Assembly (NCBI GenBank): GCA_905234835.1
Contig: CAJOIZ010000015.1
Coordinates: 1 to 47,109, forward strand
Reading direction: 5' to 3'
Length of the DNA stretch: 47,109 nt
Source of the DNA: Paludibacteraceae bacterium
Lineage (GTDB): Bacteria; Bacteroidota; Bacteroidia; Bacteroidales; Paludibacteraceae
The notes beneath the pieces are model-generated. The model did not search any database and was not told where the DNA came from. It was given only the letters and a program-made list of their open reading frames with translations. The position numbers and the translations under genes are program-made. Below are positions 40,808 through 47,109 of this stretch, in pieces (position 1 is the stretch's first letter; each line of letters opens with the position of its first letter).

Positions 40808-42771
40808 AGAGATTAAAAAAAGTATTTATGGTGATTTTCGCCATAACAATGACCGCCTCTGTTTGTGCCCAGGCAGATTGGGTCGGGAAATGGACAGGAA
40901 AAGGTTCCAAAAACATTGATGCAGAGTTACATCTTTTCTCTGACAGCACATTCTTCTACTCATTCACAATAACCTTAAGCAACAGTGTGAGAAATTGGGA
41001 TGGCACATATTCGAGTGCCAAGTATAATATGTGGGCTATGTATCAAGGAACATGGGAGGGCACACAAGACAATCTCCTTCTCTTTGTCGATAAGTCGAAC
41101 AGCGATGGTGAAGTCATTCAGTCGCAGGGGTTGAACAATTGGGATCGGCTATCCCTGATTCAAGCTTCTGCATCATCCTTTGAAGGCGCGAGAAGTTTCG
41201 CGTTTGATGTTGTCTCACGCAAGGGGAATACCATAACTGTTGATTGGAATGACATGACAATAACAAAAACGAATGTCAGTAAACCATATTATTTTGTGCC
41301 TCCGACGACGGGAAAATTTGAATATTTCTGGAAGAATGCATCGTCTTACGAGATGTATGGAATATATACTGCGCCTAATGGAAATCGTACAATAGGCTAT
41401 TGGAACCGTGACGCTGAGCCTGTCAGCGACAAAACAGCCACTGTTTCCAAGACGTATGATAAAGAAGGCAAGGAATTGACAACGAAAGGGGACAAAGAGG
41501 CCAGACTTAATGCAATTGACAACAAGGCTGATATGCTGTTCAGGACTCCGGAATCCGGTTCTCATGAGTTTGCATATAGAGATGGCCGTCAATACAACGG
41601 AATGTGGTCTAACCATTATCCTAACGGGCAAGGATTCATGCGCTACCCGGACGGAGACACCAAAGAGGGGACATGGGAGAAAGGTGAGTTTATTGAAGGC
41701 ACTGTTACAATGACGGGAAATTATGGTAAATATGTCGGGGAATACAAGGATGGGCATTATAACGGACAGGGACGTTATGAGTACGCTGAAAACAGGACTG
41801 ATCAAGAAGGCAATCACATTCAAGACGGATTATGGCAAAATGGCAAGTTCATAGAAGGCGTAGTCACTCGGTTAATTTATAAAGCAGGAGAAAAAGATAC
41901 GATAGTTTGTGAATATAAGGATGGCAAAATGAAAGGCAAGGGTAAATATACTTATGCCAATGGGTCATGGGAAGAAGGAATATTTGATGAAGATACAGAA
42001 CTTATATCGGGTAATGTGTATATTAAAAACAAAAACGGAGGCACTTACACGGGAGAAGTCAAGAATAATAAAAGAGACGGAAACGGAACATATACAAAAG
42101 GAGATCTTGTGGTAACCGGAGTGTGGGCAAATGATATTATACAGCAAGGTAAACTTTCTTGCCCTGATTATACGTACGAAGGCACTTTCTATAATGGCAT
42201 GTTCGCGGAAGGGACATATATACAAGGTGCCGCGACGTTAACCGGAACTTGGAAAAATCAAATTTTTCGACAAGGCGATTTTAACATCACACGTCTTAAT
42301 GGATATTTAGTTAAGTCTGCTTATGGTAAATATAAGAGAGGGACATCGGGTAATGGTTGTATTGAAGAAGGAACATTTATGACAGATTTGTTAAAGATTT
42401 CAGGTAATACAAACACACAAAACACTATCATGAAATTGACCGTTACATATCCAAATAATGATCAGAGCATAGGCCACTATTCTTCCTCCTGGCTGGAGAA
42501 GCCAATAGAGGGTAGTGAATTTATGTATATTTGGGCAGATGGCACAACCGCTACGGGTATTATTGACAAAAAACTAAAACCGACAAAATTCTCCTACACC
42601 AATTCTTCCGGTGAGCCAATAAAAGGAAAGGCAACGAAAGGGTATGTGATGCAATTAGACAGCGACAAAACAGCATGTTTACCAGATGGAATGACAAAAT
42701 CGATAGACATAATGTTACAATTATTCCGACAACCAATCCCTGTCCCGGAAACAGGAGAGTTGTATAAGTGA
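40804..42771 (+). CDS. Secreted MORN-repeat protein
   Basis: 655 residues. Signal peptide (VFMVIFAITMTASVCAQA), an N-terminal ~170-residue beta-rich domain (DWVGKWTGKGSKNIDAELHL), then a run of MORN repeats from about 260 to 560. Examples are YNGMWSNHYPNGQGFMRYPD, YVGEYKDGHYNGQGRYEYAE and YTGEVKNNKRDGNGTYTKG. A C-terminal part without repeats follows. MORN proteins act as scaffolds or lipid-contacting rods; the role here is unknown. Composition is more AT-rich than the operon at 17-28 kb. The leader element and possible leader peptide precede it, shared with the lipoprotein gene at 42905. Confidence 0.82.
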   Translation: MKRLKKVFMVIFAITMTASVCAQADWVGKWTGKGSKNIDAELHLFSDSTFFYSFTITLSNSVRNWDGTYSSAKYNMWAMYQGTWEGTQDNLLLFVDKSNSDGEVIQSQGLNNWDRLSLIQASASSFEGARSFAFDVVSRKGNTITVDWNDMTITKTNVSKPYYFVPPTTGKFEYFWKNASSYEMYGIYTAPNGNRTIGYWNRDAEPVSDKTATVSKTYDKEGKELTTKGDKEARLNAIDNKADMLFRTPESGSHEFAYRDGRQYNGMWSNHYPNGQGFMRYPDGDTKEGTWEKGEFIEGTVTMTGNYGKYVGEYKDGHYNGQGRYEYAENRTDQEGNHIQDGLWQNGKFIEGVVTRLIYKAGEKDTIVCEYKDGKMKGKGKYTYANGSWEEGIFDEDTELISGNVYIKNKNGGTYTGEVKNNKRDGNGTYTKGDLVVTGVWANDIIQQGKLSCPDYTYEGTFYNGMFAEGTYIQGAATLTGTWKNQIFRQGDFNITRLNGYLVKSAYGKYKRGTSGNGCIEEGTFMTDLLKISGNTNTQNTIMKLTVTYPNNDQSIGHYSSSWLEKPIEGSEFMYIWADGTTATGIIDKKLKPTKFSYTNSSGEPIKGKATKGYVMQLDSDKTACLPDGMTKSIDIMLQLFRQPIPVPETGELYK

Positions 42772-42829
42772 CAAGTGAATAAAGACGCATATCAACATTG
42801 CGACGGAAGCAGTGCATTTTTGCGCGTAT

Positions 42830-42889
42830 ATGCACGCTAATATGACGGAGGAAGCCGAAAATCCGATAAAGAGTAGGCGAAAGTATTAA
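42830..42889 (+). CDS. Putative leader peptide (15-19 aa) upstream of the lipoprotein gene
   Basis: Frame with ATGs at 42830 and 42842; the latter reads MTEEAENPIKSRRKY, stop at 42887-42889, 15 nt before the lipoprotein ATG. Shares EEAENPIKSR with the frame at 40748. Confidence 0.42.
   Translation: MHANMTEEAENPIKSRRKY
42847..42882 (+). promoter_or_regulatory. 36-nt leader element, copy 2
   Basis: Same as 40750-40785 with two substitutions; ends 22 nt before the lipoprotein ATG. Preceded by a stem GTGCAT/ATGCAC. Confidence 0.85.
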
Positions 42890-42904
42890 AAAACACTCAT
42901 TTTT

Positions 42905-43756
42905 ATGAAACACTTAAATTTAATTTTGGCAACTATCTGTTGCTTAGCCCTTGCCTCATGTGGCAAAGAAAGTAAAGACAGTAATGACAGTAATGAAAAC
43001 GTGAATGTAACTCTCACGCCGGCATCCACCACTATCAAGGGAAATCTGAAAGAATATTTCACCGTAGTGGACAAATCTTATACCGCCAAGTTTGAAGAAA
43101 ATGGTGATTTCAGCAGATATATTATCAGCATCGAATTGGAGAGAACGGATGTCCCGTTCAAGTTTGACACAGAGGGTGTCGATCCTGTCGGAACTGTCGA
43201 TGAAGATGTAAACGGAAATTTTGGCATAGGCATAGATATTATAGATGCCGATGGCAATATCGCGATATCACGGAGTCCTAAAGCCGATGGTTTCTACGGT
43301 GTATATGACAGCGACGACTTAAGGGACCTGTTCTTGCTGGATAGCGGAGAAACAGGCCGTGTTCGCTGGATAATAAGAGAATTTACAGATTACGAGAACA
43401 AAAAATTCACGTTCAAAGTATCCAGCTACCTGCATATGGAAAAGCATTCTTCCGGTTCAAGCAGCAGCGTTAATAGCGACGAGGATGTGACAGGTGGCGA
43501 AATGAGCGAAGACACCTCTTCGTCCTCCCATTGGGATAGTGTCCTTGATGCATACGAGAAATATGTAAATGAGTACATCGCGGTGTACAAGAAAGTACAG
43601 GCTGGAGATGCAAGTGCCTATACCAAGTTGGCCTCTTTAACGGAAAAGTATCAGGAATTGGGTGAGCAACTGGAGAACGCGGAAGATGAAATGACTGTGT
43701 CTCAGATGGCACGTCTTCAGAAGATTAGCGCCAAACTGGCAAACGCCATTCAGTAA
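42905..43756 (+). CDS. Lipoprotein of unknown function
   Basis: 283 residues. Lipobox LALASC with Cys19 as the lipidation site, followed by a Ser/Asn/Asp linker that in Bacteroidota often goes with surface display. The middle is beta-rich (FSRYIISIELERTDVPFKFD, VRWIIREFTDYENKKFTFKV). A Ser-rich hinge (SSGSSSSVNSDED) leads to a C-terminal helical segment (YEKYVNEYIAVYKKVQAGDA) possibly coiled-coil. No family recognised. Shares its leader element with the MORN gene and precedes a DUF4190 gene by 15 bp. Confidence 0.78.
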   Translation: MKHLNLILATICCLALASCGKESKDSNDSNENVNVTLTPASTTIKGNLKEYFTVVDKSYTAKFEENGDFSRYIISIELERTDVPFKFDTEGVDPVGTVDEDVNGNFGIGIDIIDADGNIAISRSPKADGFYGVYDSDDLRDLFLLDSGETGRVRWIIREFTDYENKKFTFKVSSYLHMEKHSSGSSSSVNSDEDVTGGEMSEDTSSSSHWDSVLDAYEKYVNEYIAVYKKVQAGDASAYTKLASLTEKYQELGEQLENAEDEMTVSQMARLQKISAKLANAIQ

Positions 43757-43771
43757 TCCTGAAATGTATAA

Positions 43772-44089
43772 ATGATGGAGCAACAAAAACAAAACGCCCC
43801 ATACGCTGTGGCGTCATTGGTCCTTGGGATTTGTTCCCTTATGTTTGGCTGTTTCTTTGTTGGTCTTGTATGTGGCATCGTAGGTGTCGTTCTGGCTAAC
43901 AAAGGCATGGAGACATACAACAACCAACCCTGCATGTACACCGGTTTCGGTATGCTGAAAGCCGGCAAAGTAACATCCATTATCGGTATTGTCTTCGGCG
44001 CAATCTACATCGTGTACTACGTGATTGCTGTTGCGATTATTGGAACCGCTGGATTTGCATGGCTTGAATGGATGAACATGTTCTCCTGA
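43772..44089 (+). CDS. DUF4190-type small membrane protein
   Basis: 105 residues, two membrane helices: SLVLGICSLMFGCFFVGLVC, then GIVGVVLANKG, and later GKVTSIIGIVFGAIYIVYYV. The N-terminus starts MMEQQKQNAPYAVAS, giving ALVLGI-type DUF4190 features. Commonly encoded with DUF2752 proteins, as here. Function unknown. Confidence 0.82.
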   Translation: MMEQQKQNAPYAVASLVLGICSLMFGCFFVGLVCGIVGVVLANKGMETYNNQPCMYTGFGMLKAGKVTSIIGIVFGAIYIVYYVIAVAIIGTAGFAWLEWMNMFS

Positions 44090-44095
44090 TATGTG

Positions 44096-44377
44096 ATGTC
44101 GGACTATGTGTTATTGCCTTGTGCGTATAAGCAGTTGTTCGGGATAAGTTGTCCGTTATGTGGTTTCCAAAGAGCTATGCTTCTCTTGTTCAATGGACAT
44201 TTATTGGAGAGTCTTTTCCAGTTCCCCATTTGGCCTATAATGGCAATCTGGGTGGTGAACTTGGTAGTGATGTCAATTTTGAGGAAATCGCATTATGTCC
44301 TGCATAATGGCTGGATATGGACAATTTTACTCGCAAGTCTTGCTTTTAATGCCGTTTGGCAAAAAATGGTTTTCTAA
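44096..44377 (+). CDS. DUF2752 membrane protein
   Basis: 93 residues from the ATG at 44096 (a GTG at 44093 is also possible). It has the DUF2752 signature CPLCGFQRA (from GISCPLCGFQRAMLLLFNGH) and two further membrane helices. The paired cysteines suggest metal or redox chemistry, but function is unknown. Starts 6 bp after the DUF4190 stop. Confidence 0.85.
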   Translation: MSDYVLLPCAYKQLFGISCPLCGFQRAMLLLFNGHLLESLFQFPIWPIMAIWVVNLVVMSILRKSHYVLHNGWIWTILLASLAFNAVWQKMVF

Positions 44378-44395
44378 ATGTGGACGCTGCCCTTT

Positions 44396-44510
44396 TTTAG
44401 GGCTGGTTAGGGCGCAAAGGACCAAATCCTTGCGCCTTTTCTTTTGTCGTTTCTCTGCGCCTATTTATCGCATCGCAGCTCAACTGTGGTACACGATATG
44501 TGAAAAAAAG
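44396..44510 (+). repeat. Flanking element copy 2
   Basis: TTTAGGGCTGGTTAGGGCGC, then the stem GGCGCAAAGG/CCTTGCGCC (one bulge), tail CTTTTCTTTTGT, then ATTTATCGCATCGCAGCTCA and GGTACACGATATGTG. Partner of 40571-40687; the two enclose four genes. It follows the DUF2752 gene and may terminate that transcript. Confidence 0.85.
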
Positions 44511-44708
44511 GTGTTCGGGCAAAAATAACAGATTATTTGCGTATGTCAGATATTTGTTGTACTTTTGCGTTTGTTAGTACACATACTGTGTACTGCTTTT
44601 GCTGTATTTACGATTCGGGCTATGCGAGAGCCTCTGTGAAGATACAATAAAAGTCGTACTTTTTTGTATGTGTATTTGAATTTTTAATGAAATGTATAAA
44701 GTAATCAC
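44511..44708. other. Promoter and leader region of the channel-like gene
   Basis: Contains the promoter 44536-44567, a hairpin AGTACAC-ATACT-GTGTACT (44576-44594) immediately after the predicted start site, a weaker GGCT/AGCC hairpin, and an AT-rich leader of about 135 nt. Confidence 0.55.
44536..44567 (+). promoter_or_regulatory. Promoter of the channel/nucleotidase cluster
   Basis: TTTG (44536-44539), 20-nt spacer, TACTTTTG (44560-44567); exact consensus match. Confidence 0.8.
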
Positions 44709-45800
44709 ATGAGAATCGGATTTGTAAATCGTTTAAAGTTTATTCGAAAAGCATTCAGTGCCACTAAGCACGAGATGCTGATTTCGTTAGGCATTGTGTT
44801 GGCGCTGACTGTCGTTCTGTCTCTTATCTTTTACATCGCAGAGAGCATCGCGCAGCCGGAGGTGTATCACAATTACTGGGACGCGCTCATTTGGGCGTAC
44901 ACGCGTTATATTGAGGGCGGAGACGGTGTCTTTGAAGGCGGTCCGGTGACCGTGACGGGTAAGGTGATCGCTGCTCTGTTGGGGATGATTGGTATCGCGG
45001 TAGTGGCGGTTCCTGCCGGTTTGGTTGGTTCGGGCTTCATGGATGCGATTGCCGATGAGAAGCGCAGAGAAGAACTGGAGCAGTTGCACCATCGGATGCT
45101 CAAGCAATATACCCGTTTTTCGTCTCCGGCCTTCCGCGATTATTGCCGTACACAGCCAGCGGAGATGAGTGAGGTGTATCTGAAAGCCCGCTTCATGACG
45201 CGTGCGGTCAATCTAACGCATTTTCAGACCCGTATGGGAATGGATTTCAAGGATATCGCCGATGTGTGCAACACCTATCCTGAACTGCGCTTACGCGACA
45301 TGGCGGATGAGATCAGCGATGAGGAACATCCGGTTTCGTCCTTATGTGTGGAGTTGTTGCCGGTGAATTCCTCGTACGGGTGTTTTATTAACCGCCATTC
45401 GGATGTCACGATCATGGTGACGAACGGTTTTGACGAGATGGGTACATCGTGGTACGGCTACCATATCGCGCTGTTAGGCGGCTTCAATTTCATCTGCAAG
45501 AATCAGGAAGCCGATCCCGATGAGCGCGATTCGTTCTATGCGTTGAAAGAAAATCCGAGCGCAGAGACACCGGAGACGCTTGCTCAGAAGAAACAACTTC
45601 GTGCGGATTTTATGCACGACCTACAATCCTTGAGCGGTAAGGGGAAATGGGTGATCAATACCGACATACGCCGTACTGTTGCCATCTATCTTCTTGCGGA
45701 TTGTATTCGTAAGTCTCTCATTCCGCAGCAACACCTAAGCGAGGATAATATCCGGGAATTGCAAAGCAAAAGCGGCTACGGATATAGCTTAAAAGCATAA
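44709..45800 (+). CDS. Ion-channel-like protein (two-transmembrane, non-canonical pore loop)
   Basis: 363 residues. Helix 1 about 23-45 (LISLGIVLALTVVLSLIFYI), pore-helix-like YWDALIWAYTRYIEGG (about 56-71), helix 2 about 82-108 (VTGKVIAALLGMIGIAVVAV, then PAGLVGSGF). The last stretch is exactly that of KcsA/Kv-type channels (GKxx...GIGLVALPAGLIGSGF). However, the TxGYGD filter is replaced by TRYIEGGDGVFEGGP. About 250 cytosolic residues follow; they contain no RCK domain that I recognise. Likely a tetrameric cation channel of uncertain selectivity. Its end is followed by the nucleotidase gene. Confidence 0.8.
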   Translation: MRIGFVNRLKFIRKAFSATKHEMLISLGIVLALTVVLSLIFYIAESIAQPEVYHNYWDALIWAYTRYIEGGDGVFEGGPVTVTGKVIAALLGMIGIAVVAVPAGLVGSGFMDAIADEKRREELEQLHHRMLKQYTRFSSPAFRDYCRTQPAEMSEVYLKARFMTRAVNLTHFQTRMGMDFKDIADVCNTYPELRLRDMADEISDEEHPVSSLCVELLPVNSSYGCFINRHSDVTIMVTNGFDEMGTSWYGYHIALLGGFNFICKNQEADPDERDSFYALKENPSAETPETLAQKKQLRADFMHDLQSLSGKGKWVINTDIRRTVAIYLLADCIRKSLIPQQHLSEDNIRELQSKSGYGYSLKA

Positions 45801-45850
45801 AAATGCGACCTATTTTGAATTTTGTTCTTTTTTGTGACTATAGTATAATT

Positions 45851-46342
45851 ATGGAACACGTAGAAAAACCTCTTTTATTCATTGACATGGATAATGTGCT
45901 GGTGGATTTCAAATCCGGACTGGCAAAGGTGTCTAAAGAAATCAAGTGCCAGTATGAGTTAGACGACAAAGGCAAACCGCATTACGACGATATCCCGGGT
46001 ATCTTTGCGCTGATGGAGCCGATGCCCGGAGCGATTGAAGCCGTGAAGACGTTGAGTACGAAATACGACCTCTATATCCTCAGTACGGCGCCGTGGATGA
46101 ACCCGTCGGCTTGGTCGGATAAAGTGAAGTGGGTGCAGCAGTATTTCGATTCGGCGCAAGAGGATGGCGTTTTCTACAAGCGTCTAATTCTTTGCCATCA
46201 TAAGGACTTGCTTATCCGACCGGGTGCATATTTGATTGACGACCGCTCCAAACATGGTGCAGATCAGTTCGGAGACCATTGGATTCAAATGGATTCGCCC
46301 CGTTTCCCCGATTGGGAGAGTGTGGTCAAATATCTGATGTAA
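45851..46342 (+). CDS. 5'(3')-deoxyribonucleotidase-like HAD phosphatase
   Basis: 163 residues from the ATG at 45851 (an earlier frame from 45803 lacks a good start). HAD motif I FIDMDNVLVDF with nucleophile Asp12 and Asp14, motif II LSTAPW, and motif IV LIDDRSKHG, as in NT5C/YorS-type deoxyribonucleotidases. Dephosphorylates deoxynucleoside monophosphates; substrate range inferred. Cytosolic. Three bp before a small gene. Confidence 0.87.
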   Translation: MEHVEKPLLFIDMDNVLVDFKSGLAKVSKEIKCQYELDDKGKPHYDDIPGIFALMEPMPGAIEAVKTLSTKYDLYILSTAPWMNPSAWSDKVKWVQQYFDSAQEDGVFYKRLILCHHKDLLIRPGAYLIDDRSKHGADQFGDHWIQMDSPRFPDWESVVKYLM

Positions 46343-46345
46343 GTT

Positions 46346-46636
46346 ATGTTCAAGCAATTTGAAAACCTGGAGAATTTTGAAGCGGCCTTTGGAGAAGAAC
46401 TCAACGACGCTCCCAAAGGAGAGGTGGTGATCCGTCTTATCGAAGGCGGCAATGAGTACATGAAAGTAGGTGATACCAAGTGCGGTTACACGCCGGGTAT
46501 CAAAGTCGGCTATCATGTATGGATTCAATATCCAAATGGCTTTTACATGACCTCCGAAGTTCAGTCAATAGACTTAGAAGCGGAAACATTTACCTGCGTG
46601 CAAAGCACCTACCATTTTCATTTCGTGAAAAAATAA
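46346..46636 (+). CDS. Small hypothetical protein (96 aa)
   Basis: MFKQFENLENFEAAFGEELN..., a compact soluble alpha/beta chain with YTPGIKVGYHVWIQYPNGFY and ending YHFHFVKK. No family recognised. Only a 3-bp gap from the nucleotidase stop, so cotranslation is likely. Confidence 0.75.
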   Translation: MFKQFENLENFEAAFGEELNDAPKGEVVIRLIEGGNEYMKVGDTKCGYTPGIKVGYHVWIQYPNGFYMTSEVQSIDLEAETFTCVQSTYHFHFVKK

Positions 46637-46865
46637 AAAGCAGTCACACCCTTTGCTTACGATTAATTCAACATTTTTGCATCAACATCCGCATGTAGGA
46701 GATTGTGTGCATCAAGTGAGTAGAATGTGTACGTTCTGCTCACTTTTTTTCACACAAATTTTTCAATAACAGCACTTTAGGTTAGTAATAATTTTATTAC
46801 TAATAATTTTGTTACTGATCTGTTTGTTAGTTTCGGTTTTTTTGATTTTTGCCAACCGGTTTGTC

Positions 46866-46928
46866 CAAATGATCGAACGAGTCATGCGCCAAACGACCGA
46901 ACAAATTCGCGCCAAATGACCGAAAAAG
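46866..46928. repeat. Three iteron-like repeats, period 23-24 bp
   Basis: CCAAATGATCGAACGA (46866), CCAAACGACCGAACAA (46890), CCAAATGACCGAAAAA (46913), separated by unrelated bases; all in the same orientation. Confidence 0.8.
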
Positions 46929-47045
46929 TGCAATAAAATGCACCTGTGATTAAATTTTTCAGAATTTTTTACTATATTATAGTGTACGAACGACATTATA
47001 ATTAGTAAGAAATTATTACTGTCCGATAAAACTTTTTAAGATGTA

Positions 47046-47079
47046 AAAAATGGGGCTGATTCCTTTTTGGAGTCAGCCC
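47046..47079 (-). terminator. Terminator of a minus-strand gene entering from the right
   Basis: Minus strand GGGCTGACTCC-AAAAA-GGAATCAGCCC (47079-47053, one G-U pair) followed by CATTTTTTAC. The frame running into it from the window edge is too short to identify. Confidence 0.65.
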
Positions 47080-47109
47080 TTTAGATTTACTTTGTCGTCG
47101 CCAAACAAA

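Larger units (their letters stand above)
46637..47109. other. AT-rich intergenic region at the right edge
   Basis: 473 bp without a convincing gene. It contains a near-perfect AT palindrome TTAGTAAT-N6-ATTACTAA (46782-46803), three repeats at 46866-46928, and a terminator at 47046-47079. Confidence 0.6.

Noticed and set aside
47053..47109. C-terminal end of a gene entering from the right
   Set aside because: Less than 60 bases are available and two frames are possible, so only the terminator is reported.

Overview
The window is chromosomal DNA of a Bacteroidales bacterium (phylum Bacteroidota). Four things support this. Promoters match the Bacteroidetes consensus TTTG-N19..21-TAnnTTTG. There is a parA-parB-DUF5683-lytic transglycosylase gene order. 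GldG-like, PorT-like and BspA-like leucine-rich-repeat proteins are present. Long secreted proteins share a C-terminal NG-L-x-I...GK-x-Y tail. The family within the order cannot be fixed from the sequence alone. No rRNA, tRNA, CRISPR array or transposase gene was seen.

Layout. 1-3552 (-): nearly complete pyruvate:ferredoxin oxidoreductase, running off the left edge. 3596-6677 (-): AT-rich two-gene putative defence operon, a fused DUF262/DUF1524 (GmrSD-type) protein followed by a RhuM-family protein with a phospholipase-D-like C-terminus. 6873-9324 (-): three-gene operon of AAA ATPase, secreted 7(1)-septoil-knot protein and LRR protein. 9475-9867 (-): tiny transcription unit with its own promoter, two very small ORFs and a terminator. 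10646-12607 (-): BspA-like surface protein. 13036-14444: two toxin-antitoxin loci (one intact, one with a gutted PIN toxin) interleaved with three copies of a ~53-bp repeat. 14751-16788 (-): glycosyltransferase and transmembrane kinase.

16967-28414 (+): a long, densely packed cluster with short gaps or overlaps: parvulin PPIase, GldG-like protein, LysM/binding-protein fusion, PorT-like barrel, ParA, ParB, DUF5683, LysM lytic transglycosylase, MerR regulator, DUF4301, CYTH phosphatase. It mixes envelope biogenesis, peptidoglycan turnover and chromosome segregation. 28427-32320 (+): PAP2 phosphatase, YtxH, holin-like membrane protein, AI-2E-type permease and AmpG-like transporter. 32338-33640: 11-bp-periodic repeat arrays around a small hypothetical gene, then a hairpin-rich stretch that may be an RNA. 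33640-38690 (+): a 1621-residue secreted protein plus a 53-residue ORF.

38747-40527: a hypothetical protein and a second transmembrane kinase, transcribed divergently from interlocked promoters. 40571-44510: an accessory block (MORN-repeat protein, lipoprotein, DUF4190, DUF2752) bounded by two ~115-bp related direct repeats. The MORN and lipoprotein genes share a 36-nt leader that in both copies can be read as a short leader peptide. 44709-46636 (+): an ion-channel-like protein whose pore loop lacks the potassium signature, a 5'(3')-deoxyribonucleotidase and a small unknown protein. The right end is AT-rich intergenic DNA with repeats and a terminator for a gene beyond the window.

Best candidates for something undescribed: the leader-peptide/repeat-bounded MORN block, the non-canonical channel, the exported knot-protein operon, the tiny transcription unit at 9.5-9.9 kb, the 11-bp arrays, and the palindrome-encoded duplication inside the RhuM gene. 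Functions are inferred from recognised families; no database search was run.
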